64,000 nucleotides of DNA. It comes from Oegoconia quadripuncta (lineage: Eukaryota > Arthropoda > Insecta > Lepidoptera > Autostichidae). The position numbers were made by a program, and so were the translations under genes. Below, one piece after another: positions 21,128 to 33,303 of this stretch. The stretch spans positions 22,446,865 to 22,510,864 of the forward strand of contig OX438750.1 in assembly GCA_949316235.1 (NCBI GenBank), in the 5' to 3' direction. How positions within the stretch are numbered: the first letter of the stretch is position 1; every line of letters begins with the position of its first letter. The notes beneath the pieces are model-generated. The model made no database searches. It was not told the origin of the DNA and saw only the letters and a program-made list of their open reading frames with translations.

Positions 21128-21274
21128 TGGTGTAGATTCGGATGTACACCAACTAAACTAAACTGAAACCAGTTTTGGAGTGGTGCCGTTGCATCGTACT
21201 GTTCAAAGGAGAAAGAGACAGTACTACTTTAAAACTGGTTTTAGTTTAGTTGGTGTACATCCGAATCGACACCA
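21128..21274. mobile_element. Small MITE, 147 bp, with long inverted repeats
   Basis: The left arm starts tggtgtagattcggatgtac and the right arm is its complement ending gtacatccgaatcgacacca. The arms run over about 50 bp with a 4-bp indel. The host duplication is not clear. Confidence 0.75.
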
Positions 21275-21625
21275 ATATTAAATTAAAGTTACTACTGTAA
21301 ACTTCACTGCGTTGTAATTAAGGCCTCCTAAATATATGAATCAATAGCTACTTTATATTTTCTAAAAATGATATTTGCTTTCGGTGAAATTTTTCATAAA
21401 TATAAAGAAGTTATTGATCTTTTTTTTTTGTGAATAGTTACAGGAGTTCTAAGTATATTCTCCGACGCAATGAAATTCACAGTGGTGTTGTTTATTCACA
21501 ATAAGTTAACTTATTTGTATATAGACTAATATATTATACGATACGATATACTTTTTGTCGAGGTAGAGTCTAGTTAATAAAGTATTTATCAGCTTTTTAG
21601 AAATAAAGAAAGAAGCAGTACGTAC
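21275..21625. other. No gene seen, apart from a possible intron of the upstream candidate
   Basis: An open frame runs through the possible donor at 21626 to a stop at 21506. It may be read-through of the candidate gene's second exon. Confidence 0.4.
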
Positions 21626-21956
21626 ATCAGTTTCTTCATATAATATCTTCTCCTCGCCGTGGGCAATGAATAAGACTCTTTTTGCCCTCCCGTTGGCAAA
21701 TATTTCATTTTCACAACTTTCGACTTCATTCGCGAGAGTGCTGGTAAAAGCAATTAAATCACAACAAAATTTGTATACTGTTCTTTTTCGCGTGTAATCC
21801 GTTTCTTTTCTTCGACGGGGTCTTAACGTGGCGATTCCTAAAATTAAAAAGAGAAAGAAGATTGAAGATATATATTTACAGAACAGACCACTCACCAAAA
21901 GCGCTAATAAGCAAATAACAAGCACGCACAGGAAAAAGATATAAAAAATTAGTCAT
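21626..21956 (-). CDS. Candidate host gene, first two coding exons (hypothetical)
   Basis: I do not recognise the protein. The ATG at 21956 opens a 61-nt exon ending at 21896 before a strong donor (G|GTGAGT). A 58-nt intron with a pyrimidine tract ends TTTTAG, and exon 2 starts at 21837. Phases agree (one base plus two bases), and exon 2 then stays open for 212 nt to a possible donor GTACGT at 21625. The product would start with a short hydrophobic N-terminus that could be a signal peptide, followed by a basic RPRRR run and a C-rich stretch (FCCDL, ESCE). If exon 2 does not splice out, the frame ends at 21506. The intron is short for an insect, and no family match is known to me. It could also be chance open sequence. 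Confidence 0.35.
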
Positions 21957-22734
21957 AATGGTATAGTAAATAATATAAGTACATATAAGTTATACTGTAA
22001 TTAATGAGTCAGGTCAATATTTTTACAAAATTGTAACAAGGAAGGTATACTATATTATAGGTACCTACCCGAACTAATCTAACACTGTACTAGTGAATTG
22101 TTTGGATGTCTTGTATAAATTAATTGTTTGTATTTATTTATTTATAAAACAGTATCATATATTTTTCTTTTGCTTTGAAAATATAGAAAACAAATCACTA
22201 TTTAGGTACCTACTTACTTGAGATTTATGTATGAGTTAACTGTAACTAAGTATTATTTTTACCAGTGAAATTATTTTTAAATTTATACTTATTAAGTATC
22301 TTTATGTATATCAGCGCCCTTAATAGAACGACAATACCACCTACGGCATAGCTGATATTTATTTATGTTGGTTGAACAGCAGTTTGAAACATAAAGTACT
22401 TGAACAGATATACATGAGTAAAATATCTTAGCCAATGACAAAACTCTGAGGAAACAATGCTGAGGAATTAAATAGGAATTCTAAACACCGAAGATAAAAT
22501 TTAATATTTACTAGAAGATCCTAATAGAAAAGTGTTCATGAATGACGTAGTTCCTTAAATCAATTGAAAACTACTACTAAAGAGAACAGACATACAGAAC
22601 TACCAAAGTAAAACCTACTTATTTAAGGAACGCCGTAATTGATATGTAAATGTCTCAAAGACTCGTACAAATTAGTGCAACTTTGCCAAATGGATTTATC
22701 AGCATATCAGTTACAGGAAGCCAACCTAGGCCTC
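21957..22734. other. No gene seen
   Basis: AT-rich sequence upstream of the candidate gene. No clear promoter motif is seen. Confidence 0.5.
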
Positions 22735-23216
22735 CCCCATAGGCTCAGCTTCCAGCAATTTATCGCGACTTTCCCCCAATAGCCTACAATATTATAGGGT
22801 TCTTGTTAGATCAAGGACGGGGGTTCCATAAATGAGTCTATTGTGATATTGCACGTACAAGGCCCTTTAAGTATTGACAAGCGTATATTTATAACAGCAG
22901 TATCGGCGCTGACTAAGCGATATGCGTTTATGTTGCAGTAAATGCAATGCGCTATGGTCAACATACTACAAGCCATCAGTTCTACGCGCTATGTGGCCGT
23001 GTCCTGCCCATTGCCACTTTCGCTGGGGTATGTTCTTGATTTTCATTCCGATACGGATCTCTTCATTTCTGATTCGATCTCGTAGTGGCGGAAACGTCGA
23101 GTATCGCCCTCACCACAGCTCGTTGTGTGACATTGAGCTGTCTTATGAGGGTCGTAGTCCTTGTTTCAGTAGCATAAGTCAGCACTGGTATCATTCATCC
23201 CAGACTTGAACTTGAC
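22735..23216 (-). pseudogene. LINE reverse-transcriptase C-terminal remnant
   Basis: Read on the minus strand in shifting frames it gives LRDRIRNEEIR, then KWQWAGH and HIAR, the signature of the C-terminal end of the widespread lepidopteran LINE reverse transcriptase. It is broken by stops and frameshifts. The lower end (22735-22800, cctcccccataggctcagc) belongs to the 3' tail. The same LINE group is at 46020-46360 on the other strand. Confidence 0.75.
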
Positions 23217-23570
23217 ACACACCTACTTATATAAAATTAATTGTTGATGCTGAAGATATAATTTCTATTGAAATATACATTAATAATTATGAAGTTGTTT
23301 ATTAATCAACGGTACTTGCTATTGCTGTAATTAGTGATCATTACGACGCATTATTTCCTATCACGATTTGTATAACAGTACACAAGACTAGTTAAGTGTT
23401 CTAAAGATCAAATATTTTGATGTATGAACTGACTGAATTATCAAGTAATGGTAGCACACATGCTAGTAAATATATCCTTTTTTGATGTCTAGTATAAATA
23501 ACTAAACTAGACACTTAGTTCAGAAATCATAAGCTCAAAGGGTTATAATCATAATTGTATTGTCATGTCT
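23217..23570. other. No gene seen
   Basis: AT-rich spacer. Confidence 0.5.
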
Positions 23571-23868
23571 ACATCATTATCATCATCTCAGCCCGTAAAC
23601 ATCCAACTTTCCTTCCCTCGTATAATGAGGGAGTACGGGCCATAGTCCACGCTGGCCCAATGCGGGTTGGAGACTTCACATGCCTTAGAATTTTTATTTC
23701 TCAGGCATTTCCTCACGATGTTTTCCTTCACCGTTTAAGAGCAGTCGGATAAATGCACATAAGTAATTAAATTTAAAAACTCATTGGTACATGTCCTGCC
23801 TGGGAATCGAACCCGGCCCTCCCAAATTGAGAGACCGGGTCTTAACCGTTGAGTCACCGACGCTCCTC
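23571..23868 (-). mobile_element. SINE C copy
   Basis: The same tRNA-like head (cggtgactcaacggttaaga, box B GTTCGATTCCC) and tail as 18231-18546, with a few deletions. Confidence 0.82.
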
Positions 23869-24792
23869 TTGAGCCTACATATTGGCCTTGATGTCTACAT
23901 ATTGGCAAGTAATAGCAATGTATACGCTTTTATTCGTATAATAGGTCGGAACTTGTAGACCTTCAAAATTTGCCTTTAAATATAAATTTAAAACCATCAT
24001 AAAACAGACATTATTTACAAAAATATTTAAAAAAAATTATATTGATTAATAAAAACCTTCGAGGATGCTATTTTGCAAGAACTAAAATGATTGAACTAAA
24101 ATATCATGTCGTCCTTGTTGCGTGCTCGTTGTGAAAAAAGGATAGGCTAAAAGTACCACTATAGAAGTGTCATTATTATAAAATCGGGACGCGTGATAAT
24201 CCCGGAACATGTTAAGCATGTGCCAAGAGAATCGACAGCCAAATTAATACAAAGACGGCTTCATATGCATCTGTATTTCAATTTGCAAGTCAAAATGTTA
24301 CCTACCTACCTATCTCTAGTCGTCTGACAGATTTCAAGTGCAAAAATTCACCAGTAATTATAAAAGTAACATTTTACTAAAATAGTTGAGAGTTTAAACT
24401 CACAATGTGTAAAACTAAGCAAGTAATAAAAGTGAGATAATGTGAAAAGATATCACAAACAACGGAAGTAAGAGGTCGTTTATAATGTGATATCTATCTC
24501 AAATTCGTAATAATTTGTGTGAGATACAAACCGAAATATAACTGCTAGGTAACTAAATAGTCAAGTATGTGTTTGTAACAGTTAGGAGATATTCATTCTT
24601 TCAAACTCTGTTCCATTTTGTATGAAATAAGATAAGGCTTCAAAAAACAAGATAAATTTGTTTTTCTGTTTCAAATTAATTACCGAAATTAATTATTCGG
24701 AGCAGACGTTCATAGAAAGGATCCATCGCAAGTAAAAGCCGAATTTCCTCATCTTGTTAAAACAAGGTGAGGAACGAGATTAAAATCTCAAG
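23869..24792. other. No gene; possible 3' UTR
   Basis: If the exon at 24793-25052 is real, the sequence just below it is its 3' UTR. It contains a hairpin near 24747-24772 (cctcaccttgttttaacaag and the bases after it). Otherwise it is plain. Confidence 0.4.
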
Positions 24793-25052
24793 TCATGTAG
24801 AGAAACAAGTATCAAACTGTAGCTTTGCCATCTCAGCTATATGCTCTTGTGGGTGGAGTCCTTTCCACACTTCTCTACATTCCGCCTTTTCTTTGACTTC
24901 GTGATACGACATGGCATTTACTTTAACTTTGTCATATACAGCTAAAAATGCAAATGAATATCGCGGAACCCTAAAAGCAATTAGTAGACTGAACATGTCC
25001 ATCAAAGAATGAGAATAAGGTGGGCGGGGTAGTATGGTAAACATCACCGTTA
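24793..25052 (-). CDS. Candidate terminal coding exon (hypothetical)
   Basis: On the minus strand a good acceptor (cttttgtttatag|TAACGG) leads into 86 codons open to a TGA at 24793-24795. The first full codon is at 25050. The residues form one likely membrane-spanning segment (FSLLIAFRVPRYSFAFLAVY), then a charged, Lys/Glu-rich tail ending near LQFDTCFST. The composition is protein-like, unlike most chance frames here. No upstream exon was identified, so the gene and its function are unknown; frames of this length also arise by chance at this AT content. Confidence 0.35.
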
Positions 25053-25949
25053 CTATAAACAAAAGTTAATTGAGACTGTGGGAACAGACTTCTGTAATTG
25101 ACCTTAATGTGAATAGAATCCCAAAAAACTACTTCTAGATAATATGAACATGAAAATTGTGAGAGCTAAAGGCAAAGGAATTGATGACATCTCAGTAGCT
25201 CGCATAATAGACTGCGGAGCAATAACGTTGAAACCTATGACGTATGATTTTGGCTTCAACATCATACAAATTTATAGGGATGCATGTACTGACCTCGGCT
25301 CTAATTGTAAAATATAAAAGTTTCATTAGAATCATTTCATTTCGAACATTTTGAACTTTAAAATTTATATGGAATGTCGTCCCGATACTTTATAATACGT
25401 CGAGTTCCCTGACACTGAGTAACAACTAATTAATAGGTGTTTTGATGTTGTAATTTAAATATCTACTTACTTATACGTCTTAATCGAAATACGAGTATGA
25501 ACGAACATGTACGAACGAATTTCAAGATCACACCTACACAGAAACACTTATAACAAAAGATCATAAAAAGCCTAGCTTGTGATTAATTTAATAGATCAAA
25601 TGTTACGGGTGGCCTATAATAAAATACGAATAGACCGCTGTCAAAAAATTAAAAGCGAGGTCATGGTTAAATTGCTTTTAGATCTCGAACGTGTCTCTAA
25701 GAGTTATAATTAACCAGACACCAATACGATTCATATGTTATGAGATTATATTGTTCTGTTATACTAAGCAATATACAATCACTTTTGCATCGCCTGCTGT
25801 TGGAAAATATGGACTAAATCAACAGAATCAACTACACAGAGACAAGGTCGTAATATGACAACTTAGAGAGGAGTAAGTATATCTAGAATGAGTTTAGTAA
25901 TACAAACGTCTTGTAAAGTAACCGATATTCTTACTAGAACAGACTAACA
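25053..25949. other. No gene seen
   Basis: Would be intron of the preceding candidate. No features are recognised. Confidence 0.45.
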
Positions 25950-26145
25950 AAGGTGAACAAGTCAAGAACAATAAAAGATGGAACAAAGTACTGACAAATT
26001 GGTACCAAAAGTTGGCAAACGAAACAGGAAGAAATATGGGAAGATGAATTAAGCACGACCGCCAGACCCAAGAGTGTAACAGGTGAGAGACCCCAGTGAG
26101 AGGATCTAGAGGCCTTTGCCAACTGACACCAGATAGGTAAGGCAA
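25950..26145 (+). pseudogene. LINE 3' coding remnant
   Basis: Shifting plus-strand frames give a TNWYQ-like start, a WEDEL motif and an EDLEAFAN ending, the usual last residues of a lepidopteran LINE reverse transcriptase. It is broken by stops. Confidence 0.6.
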
Positions 26146-26929
26146 ACATTTATTTGTAACATTAGGTTATTTCTCAGAATAAAATGGCATCAATTTAAGG
26201 CGTGTACGAATAACAATACATGATGAGTCTTTTTCGGTCTCTAAACGATAACAGTAACCATATTGAAATTTCAAATCCTTTCTTCACAAATCGTAGGCAC
26301 ATATCAATAAGCACTCGTATATAAAACATCCGCAATCCAAAATGCGAAGCCATGAACATGAATCTCACAAGCTTATTAATATAAACAAAGCTAACATTGA
26401 TAACTGTGTAGGCGGAATGTTTTGTAATACCACTAACAATACCAATTTTATTCGTGTAACAAAAGATCGAACAATTCTGGGAACTTAAGTATGCATTAAA
26501 ACTAATGTAAGGTATTTATTGTCACATTAAATAAACATACTTACATTACATAGGATGTTTTAGAATCAATGGCAAAATAACTGTGTTGCAATGGTTATGG
26601 AGACCGATGGCTAAACTAACAATACATCTTAAGTAGTGACTTAAGATTGTGAAACAAATTGCACAGTTAGAAATCCTTCATAAGATTGTTACGATTGACC
26701 AGCCGTCGCCGCGTCTCGCCCGCGTGGGGTCAGGCTATCGTGCCGCAGAATTCACTTTAAATTTCGGAATAAACGCGTCTCTACTATAGTCAAAAATTCT
26801 TTGTAACACACAGAGACATAAAATAGTTTAAAATTTGTTTAAGCTCCGGCTCGTTCAAAAGGCAATTTTAAGCTACTTAACTATTAAAACTACTTACATT
26901 AACCCAGGACATAATACAACTATGTACCA
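26146..26929. other. No gene seen
   Basis: AT-rich; nothing recognised. Confidence 0.5.
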
Positions 26930-27030
26930 AATTATCAAGCGGGAACCAATATCACATCCTTCACATCTACAGCTATATTCCCACAGTTGGGGCACGGCCT
27001 CCTCTCGAGGGGATTAACACACCACGCGGA
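26930..27030 (-). repeat. LINE 3' tail fragment
   Basis: The minus strand reads gttaatcccctcgagaggag followed by gccgtgccccaactgtggga, a common lepidopteran LINE 3' end. A longer minus-strand frame through it (26935-27231) is not a gene. Confidence 0.55.
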
Positions 27031-27487
27031 ATTGTGGACACCTAGGTGTACATAACTCCTAATATGTGATGCAATGCAAGATTTATAGGTATTTTCTCTG
27101 TGGAATAGAAGGTAAGGCTTAAAGAGCACAGTGATTAAAATTTCCTCATTTAAGTATTTAGAATACGTTGCATATTTCATAAGCGAGCTTGCGCTTGAGT
27201 TTTTAGTATACACTCCGAAACTTTTGGGCACAACGGTGTTCGTGTAAAATGCATATTATCCAACTTAAATATGCATTACCTTAACCAAGTATACGTTCTA
27301 GATTAATATTTTAATTTGTTATTTTAGGATACGGACGGAGCATTAAATTGTATTTTTTTGTAAATTTGGCGTTCCGTGAAATAAGGCTTAAGTCGAAGGA
27401 GGGATTATGCAATGGAAGTCTACCTATGCGTATTCGACAGCACTTGGCCAGTTTTTATTAATAATAAATAAATATATTCGACAGTTA
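27031..27487. other. No gene seen
   Basis: AT-rich spacer. Confidence 0.5.
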
Positions 27488-27655
27488 CACAAATTATCTA
27501 ATCCCAAACTAGTTAAGGCTATGGATATTAGATAGCTATATAAACATATATAAATACTTGTAAATGTTCTTATTCATCACACAAACATTTACTCCTAGCG
27601 GGAGCTAAACCGCAACTGTTCGTTTCAAAGGCAGGGTTATTAACCACTAAACCGT
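27488..27655 (-). mobile_element. Degraded A/B-type SINE
   Basis: The minus-strand head tttagtggttaataaccctg and a damaged box B (gcggtttagctcccgc) are followed by taggagtaaatgtttgtgtg. It is shorter and more decayed than the other copies. Confidence 0.65.
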
Positions 27656-28671
27656 ATTAAATTTACAACCCATGATAAATGGAAATAAAATTAATATTAA
27701 CAAAAACTGCTACTCCCAAAAGATAAATCTACTAATCTCGCTACAATTTAACTGACATCAGACAAACAAGTTATTAGAGCATTATTGATATCTAGTGATA
27801 ACTGTAAAATAGCCGTAACATTGTTTATTAATGAACAACAACCGGCCTTATATCAACGCTAAAGACGCATTATTCTTATTTATTATGTTTCACCGGAGCA
27901 ATTACTCAACAAATGACGCCTGCGCAGGTTTCAGTGGTAATCGACGTCGTAACGATAACTCAACTAGTTCTTACTCTGGCATGGTTTCCTACGCCAGCGG
28001 GATTAGGTCATTTGGAAAGCCCACGCTGAGGGTGCCTATAGAAATTCTCAAAACTGGTAACTTCATTGCAAAATGAAATCAATTTTATTTACGCGATCAT
28101 ATTACGTGATCATATATCGTGTAGTCGTAAAGAGGACGGGGCTGGCCAGTATAAAATCCAAACTTATGGCAGGTGGAGTCCCGGTGCTAGATTTGAGGGA
28201 CCCTGAACCGGAATCGGGAGCATAGGTCATTACGACATTATCATAGCGGCGACAGTGAGTTACTCGAACAGAAAGCACAGAATCATGCAAATTGAGAAGT
28301 GCAACAATGGAATAAGGAAATGAAAAAGATCACGGTCGCACCCGGCGACAAATAGATTCGTCATGAGCATAACAGCAAAGGTAGAATCACCACTGATGAG
28401 CAGCAGCATTAAAGATATAGTGCGAGTGCCTCAAAGCTGACCTCATACAAGAGCTGTATAAGGCTGTTCATGGGAGAAAGAATGGAGTGTTAAGACAGAC
28501 GATGGCAATTGTTATTATAATGTAAAGACACGCGATAATTCCATCCCCAATAAATTGGTAGACAAGAATGATAATGCAACACTAGATAGGAAAAGAAGAA
28601 ACAGACGAAAAGAATTAGAACTTGAGCGAACATATAGCGGTAGGCGGTAGAGGCAGAAACTTCGTCTTAAC
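27656..28671. other. No gene seen
   Basis: No recognised coding or repeat; the frame at 27831-28076 has no motif. Confidence 0.5.
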
Positions 28672-28772
28672 TTTTATTTTTTTTATGCCAACGGGTTGCC
28701 AACTTGACCTCAAACACACCTGATGTTAAGTAAAGTTGAGGTCGAAGGTGGAAGCGTACTGACCCGCAAATA
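28672..28772 (-). mobile_element. SINE D tail fragment
   Basis: Matches the SINE D tail in reverse: ttgacctcaaacacacctga, then gttgaggtcgaaggtggaag and gcgtactgacccg. Confidence 0.7.
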
Positions 28773-29227
28773 TGAGAATTAAGCAGATATAATAGTTTCT
28801 AGTTATAATGAATTACGATAGAAACTTCAAGAAGAGTATGAAATGATGACAGTCAAAATCGTTGTCAGATCTACAAGTTTCACTCAGGCCTCACATGAGT
28901 TATCTCACGATGCGACTTTCTTAATGGTAATTTTTGTACATCCTTATTTGCGCTATTACTGTCGCGTGATACCTTCGCCTTTGATAGAAATCAAAAGATA
29001 AACCAGCAATGTATGAAAGTGGAATTTTAATTTAAAAACCATTCAACCAATTTTGATGAGATTTTTATAGCTTCCTTGGTATTCGAGGGAATGTTAGCAT
29101 GCGAATGACGATACATCCACGTTATTAGAAAATTCGTGCATTAACTTTTTATAAATAACTATTGTCTTTGAATATAATTGGACGAAGAATAAAGAAAATG
29201 CAGTGTGGTTTCGGCAAGTTAAAAGAA
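28773..29227. other. No gene seen
   Basis: Nothing recognised. Confidence 0.5.
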
Positions 29228-29490
29228 TAGTACCAACCCATCTCTTTCTGTGGGTGTCGTAAAAGCAACTAAGGGACTAAAAAAAACCTCTATAGACTTG
29301 CACATTTCAACGGCGATGGGCTTACTCTGTCACTGTCCCTGCACTTCCGTATTTCGAAGAGTGAATCGTGGATGTGGTATCATGCATTAAACTTTTAATG
29401 TTTGCAAGACCCAATCGCGTATGTTCGGGATATCTCTGACCACCCCATTTGGGTGAAAGGACAAAGGACGTTGTGTATGCATGTAAAGGA
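29228..29490 (+). repeat. Dispersed repeat E, copy 1
   Basis: Shares gtgggtgtcgtaa(a/g)a, (c)tctatagactt, cgtggatgt, gggatat(c/g)tctgaccacccc and tttgggt/a with 39710-39990. It is a typical lepidopteran LINE 3' UTR-like repeat; the class is inferred. Confidence 0.7.
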
Positions 29491-29925
29491 GAGATAATCA
29501 CTAGTACAACCTGTGTCGGAAATGTAATTAATTAAAAAATAGGACATTGTGCAATAGTTTAGGATCAAAATCGCTTTTCAATAGCTGTATCTGAAATTGG
29601 ATAGATACAATTCGATTACAAGACGTGTAATTTTCATTAAGCGGCCCGAGGGTTACGAAATTTACATACGAAATATTATCCAATTTCATTATACTCAACG
29701 GAATTAGTACGTAGTGTAGAATGAATTTCAATTTAATATCAACGAAAGTCTTAACAAATAATGAAGTTGATGAACAACTTGGATCTCAGTTTTAGGTGGT
29801 TTTAGTAGTCAGTGCTGCCAAGAGCAACCTTACAAAAACCTATTTGGCTTTTTACCCTACTGCTCCAGGAAGGAAGGTAATGTGTTTCGGATGTATATGA
29901 AGGTATAAGTATGTATTCTATGTTA
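29491..29925. other. No gene seen
   Basis: Nothing recognised. Confidence 0.5.
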
Positions 29926-30056
29926 CCTCATGTAGCCTAAACGTCGTGTCGGTGCCGTTAGATTTGTCTTGATCCCATGGGTGTTTATACGATACTTTTA
30001 ATGGTAAAAAAAACCCAACACGGCGTCCGCAAAATATAAAATAAACTGTGGGGTTT
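29926..30056 (-). repeat. Repeat F copy
   Basis: Minus strand: ttttgcggacgccgtgttgg, then taaaagtatcgtataaacac and caagacaaatctaacggcac. Same family as 31421-31590. Confidence 0.65.
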
Positions 30057-31002
30057 TTAAATATTACCTATTCATTATTGATTGAAACATTTGATTATGT
30101 CTCATTGTGCGAATCAGATATTTTGCAAAACTGTCATTTTACAAATTTGTCATTCTGCAAATCTGTCACCTGACATTTTGCGTTTTTGACATTATGCGCA
30201 TGAACCCGCCTATTCATCAGTAATAATGTATGTACCGCGTAATAGAGAAAAATAGTTCAGATGGCTCGTTAGATGGCGCTGACTAAGGGAGGCCTTGTTT
30301 TTACCTTATTTTTTTATTGTACGCTGTCCAGAGCCATGTAAAAATAAAAAAAACGATAGCAATTGGAAAATAGCTTATGCTTACTCCTTTCTTTGATGGC
30401 AGCAACTAATCTGCTGGATGAAATTGAAACCAGCAACCTGCTTAATTCCCATTTCATCACGATATTGTAATTTCCGATTCTCCTGTATGCTTATGTTGTT
30501 TGTGATGAATAAATAATTTTATTTATTTATATCACCAATTCATTTGTAATAATCTTAATACGACTGAAACATAATAATCAACGACGCCTTGCGTTTGTCA
30601 TAACATGTTTCATATTGGAAATAAACATTGAATACGACACGATTGTCGAAAACACAATTAATACTGCCGACAGATACAACATAATTGCTTTCCATTCAAT
30701 TGATTATGAGTTTCGACGTAGGTTAGTACAATTAATGTTATAAATTGTTTGTCAAACATGTCACTCCTAGGTATTATTGATTAATTTATAATTCAAAGTG
30801 GGATATGTATAAGTACAAGGCTAACGGGCACCCACGCTTAGCGACCATCGTAAATCTAGGTCTAGTCTAGGCTATAGGGTCGTCTATTAGACAAGAGATG
30901 CAAGCAAACCGTGAACAGTATTTTCAACTTAACTAGAATTTTTCTACATAAAACATAAAAATTTATCAACTATAGGACTAATAGTTTATCCATACTTATT
31001 AG
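30057..31002. repeat. No gene; degenerate 16-18-bp tandem repeat at 30124-30190
   Basis: Four or five loose copies of (g)tcattttacaaatttg-like units are seen at 30124-30190. A similar motif occurs in reverse near 42435-42490. The remainder is unremarkable AT-rich DNA. Confidence 0.45.
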
Positions 31003-31342
31003 CCCAGCGAAAATACGGTAAAAAATTAGCTTAGCTAAACATAATTCAGAACCGACTTATAATTGCTATCTTATAGAGGTATATTAGAGATGTATTTTTG
31101 AATAATTAAGTCTAAATAAAAACGAGCGCTTAGTCTTCATTTTTTTAGAAAACCCTATTTTTAATTTGTATCTTAATAACAATAAATACTAACTGATATT
31201 TAATTAGGTAGACTTTTGTTAAACACGCAGTTAAATATTTGCTTAATTTTTAGCAATTGTTGCTACATTTACAACACTTTCGTAAATGTTTCAAGAAAAT
31301 CGCGGTTATTCGTTTTCCGAGGTCAAACCTTATTTTCCCTGG
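31003..31342. mobile_element. MITE-like repeat G, copy 1 (340 bp)
   Basis: The ends form inverted repeats, CCCAGCGAAAATACGGTA against the complement of tattttccctgg. The interior matches 47257-47798 (attagcttagcta, aaaccctatttttaatttgt, tcaagaaaatcgcggttatt) but lacks about 200 bp present there. CAGGG-type ends suggest a hAT-derived MITE; no 8-bp duplication is evident. Confidence 0.7.
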
Positions 31343-31420
31343 ACTATGGCTAAACTTGGTAAGTAATTAATTAGGAACTTCCTACAAGAAAAGGTCCAGC
31401 AGGTCTAGTATGTTAGTAAC

Positions 31421-31590
31421 TCTTTAAGTATTTAAAAACCAAAAACCCAACAGCATACTTTGTATTTTGCGGACGCCATGTTGGATTTTTTACCACAAAA
31501 TGTATCCTATGACACTCCGGGTAGTAAGACGAATCTAACGACACCATGCACTTCGAAATCAGTCATACGACTTAGGTACATACATACACT
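31421..31590 (+). repeat. Repeat F copy
   Basis: The segment tttgcggacgccatgttgga, ctatgacactccgggtag, then acgaatctaacgacaccatg is closely matched at 45019-45230. Confidence 0.75.
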
Positions 31591-32529
31591 AGAAGTTCTA
31601 ACCTATGATACTATGGTATGATCGACTCTCCCAATTAGATCCGACACGATTTTGGTTGGGTAGAAAGTTTGATGATCCATGATGGATCTCAAAGTAATAG
31701 ATACGTATTCTGAAAAACATTCAACGGAACATTAAATCATATTAAATGATACCAACAGGAGCTTTTGTACAATAGACAAATCTGCTACCTCACTGCCGTT
31801 AGCATGCGTAACATAATAACATGTAAACATTTGACACTTAGTCACTGACGTTAATTAACGTGTGACTTGTCAAATATTTATAAAGACGCTGACATCAATA
31901 TTCAAATCAGCATTCCATTAATTAAATATTAAATATTATTAGTTAGTTATATTGCTATGTGATTGCCGACAAAGACGAAGGGTAGGGCAATTCAGATTTT
32001 ATCTTTAGTTTTCGGTGAAATGGGATTCGAGATAAATCGTCGATGGGCAAGAGCGGCAATGAGGCTCACAAAATATCAAGAATCAATTTCTATCAAATTT
32101 AACTAACAAGAACAAGCACCTTTACGATGGCCCAAATAAACAAATGGTTCAATCTTATAACATCCACCCTGTTAGGATAGGGAAATAAAAACATCTTGAG
32201 ATTTGGTTAGTCTGGATGTAGGTAACGGTATAAACATTACACTACATTTAGCAAAACCAAATTTAGTTGCCGGTATTGTCGTAGTTTTGAAAAACATTGG
32301 ACAGAATCTATAAGAAAGCTTGGGAGGCAACCCTACTCCAGACATGTCCTAATACCGACCGAACTCGAATTACAAATCTGCGGGTTTACCAACTTCCAAA
32401 ATAATCGCTCGTGGGTGCAATAGTAGCCGAGATTAAAGAATCGATAATAAATCATTGATTATTTTGCAATCGATCTATAACATATTAGATATCTAAACAG
32501 ATAGGACAACTAAATATCAGACAGGTAGG
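31591..32529. other. No gene seen
   Basis: Nothing recognised. Confidence 0.5.
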
Positions 32530-32650
32530 ACAATGACTTGAAAGATGATGTAAAATTAAAAAGTGTAAATGGAGCCAAAGAGATGTGTCAGGATCGTAGC
32601 AAGTGGAAGTTTACCCCTACGGAAAACAGAGCGTGATTAGTATGTATGTA
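32530..32650 (+). pseudogene. LINE reverse-transcriptase tail fragment
   Basis: A plus-strand frame gives GAKEMCQDRSKWK, the same C-terminal LINE motif as the longer remnant at 41670-42070. Confidence 0.65.
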
Positions 32651-32869
32651 AAACTAAAAATGCTACTGTAGAAAGTAAACAGGAAAACTAAGCTAAACAG
32701 CCCCCTCTCATCTAATTTCAAAGGTTATGAATTTTAATTCTATCTTCGTCGTCATTGCTCGAATATGAAAGCTTAAGCCTTACTATTTCAAACTTCTAAC
32801 AACCAGCATTTATCTCACCGTAATATACATGACGTCATTTATAAAATGCCAATTTTAATCTATTGGAAG

Positions 32870-32980
32870 TAATAGGGCTTAAAGCCTTTCTGTATCAGTC
32901 GGAATGTCCAAGCTACTGCCGCTTCGGTAAGGGGAATTTATGGGAAAAGAAGCGGCGAACAAATTGACAGGATAAAAAAT
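32870..32980 (+). repeat. Dispersed repeat H, copy 1
   Basis: The stretch tccaagctactgccgcttcggtaag ... ggaaaagaagcggcgaac matches 62565-62660. It is a LINE 3' end-like repeat. Confidence 0.65.
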
Positions 32981-32997
32981 CATATTTTTTATTCAAC

Positions 32998-33040
32998 GTC
33001 ATCATCATCATCAGCCCGTAAACAAACCACTACATGGATT
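32998..33040 (-). repeat. SINE C end fragment
   Basis: The segment catcatcatcatcagcccgt ending aaaccactacatgg matches the end of SINE C. Confidence 0.55.
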
Positions 33041-33066
33041 TTTTGACAATTTAAGGAATTTAAGGA

Positions 33067-33303
33067 CGACCGGATGCAGTGGTGGATAGTGATCCTGTCA
33101 GCGAAACCAACGGTTGAGGGTTCGAATCCCGCGAGGGGTAAATGTTTGTGTGATGAATACAAACATTTATTCCCGAGTCATAGATATTTATATAAATATT
33201 TATGTATGTTATCCATTATCTAGTATACATAGCACAAGCTTTGCTTAGTTTGGAACGAGATGATTGGTGTAAGTGTCCGAAATATATTTATAAAAAAAAA
33301 AAT
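33067..33303 (+). mobile_element. SINE B, uninterrupted copy
   Basis: Head agtggtggatagtgatcctg, box B GGTTCGAATCCC, body and A-rich tail. This copy shows what the target looked like before the errantivirus inserted at 5319/12957. Confidence 0.88.

Noticed and set aside
26935..27231. 98-codon minus-strand frame with CPNCG motif as a zinc-finger gene
   Set aside because: The Cys-containing end is a common LINE 3' tail read by chance.
30124..30190. CRISPR-like array
   Set aside because: The units are degenerate, adjacent and lack spacers; no cas genes; eukaryotic context.
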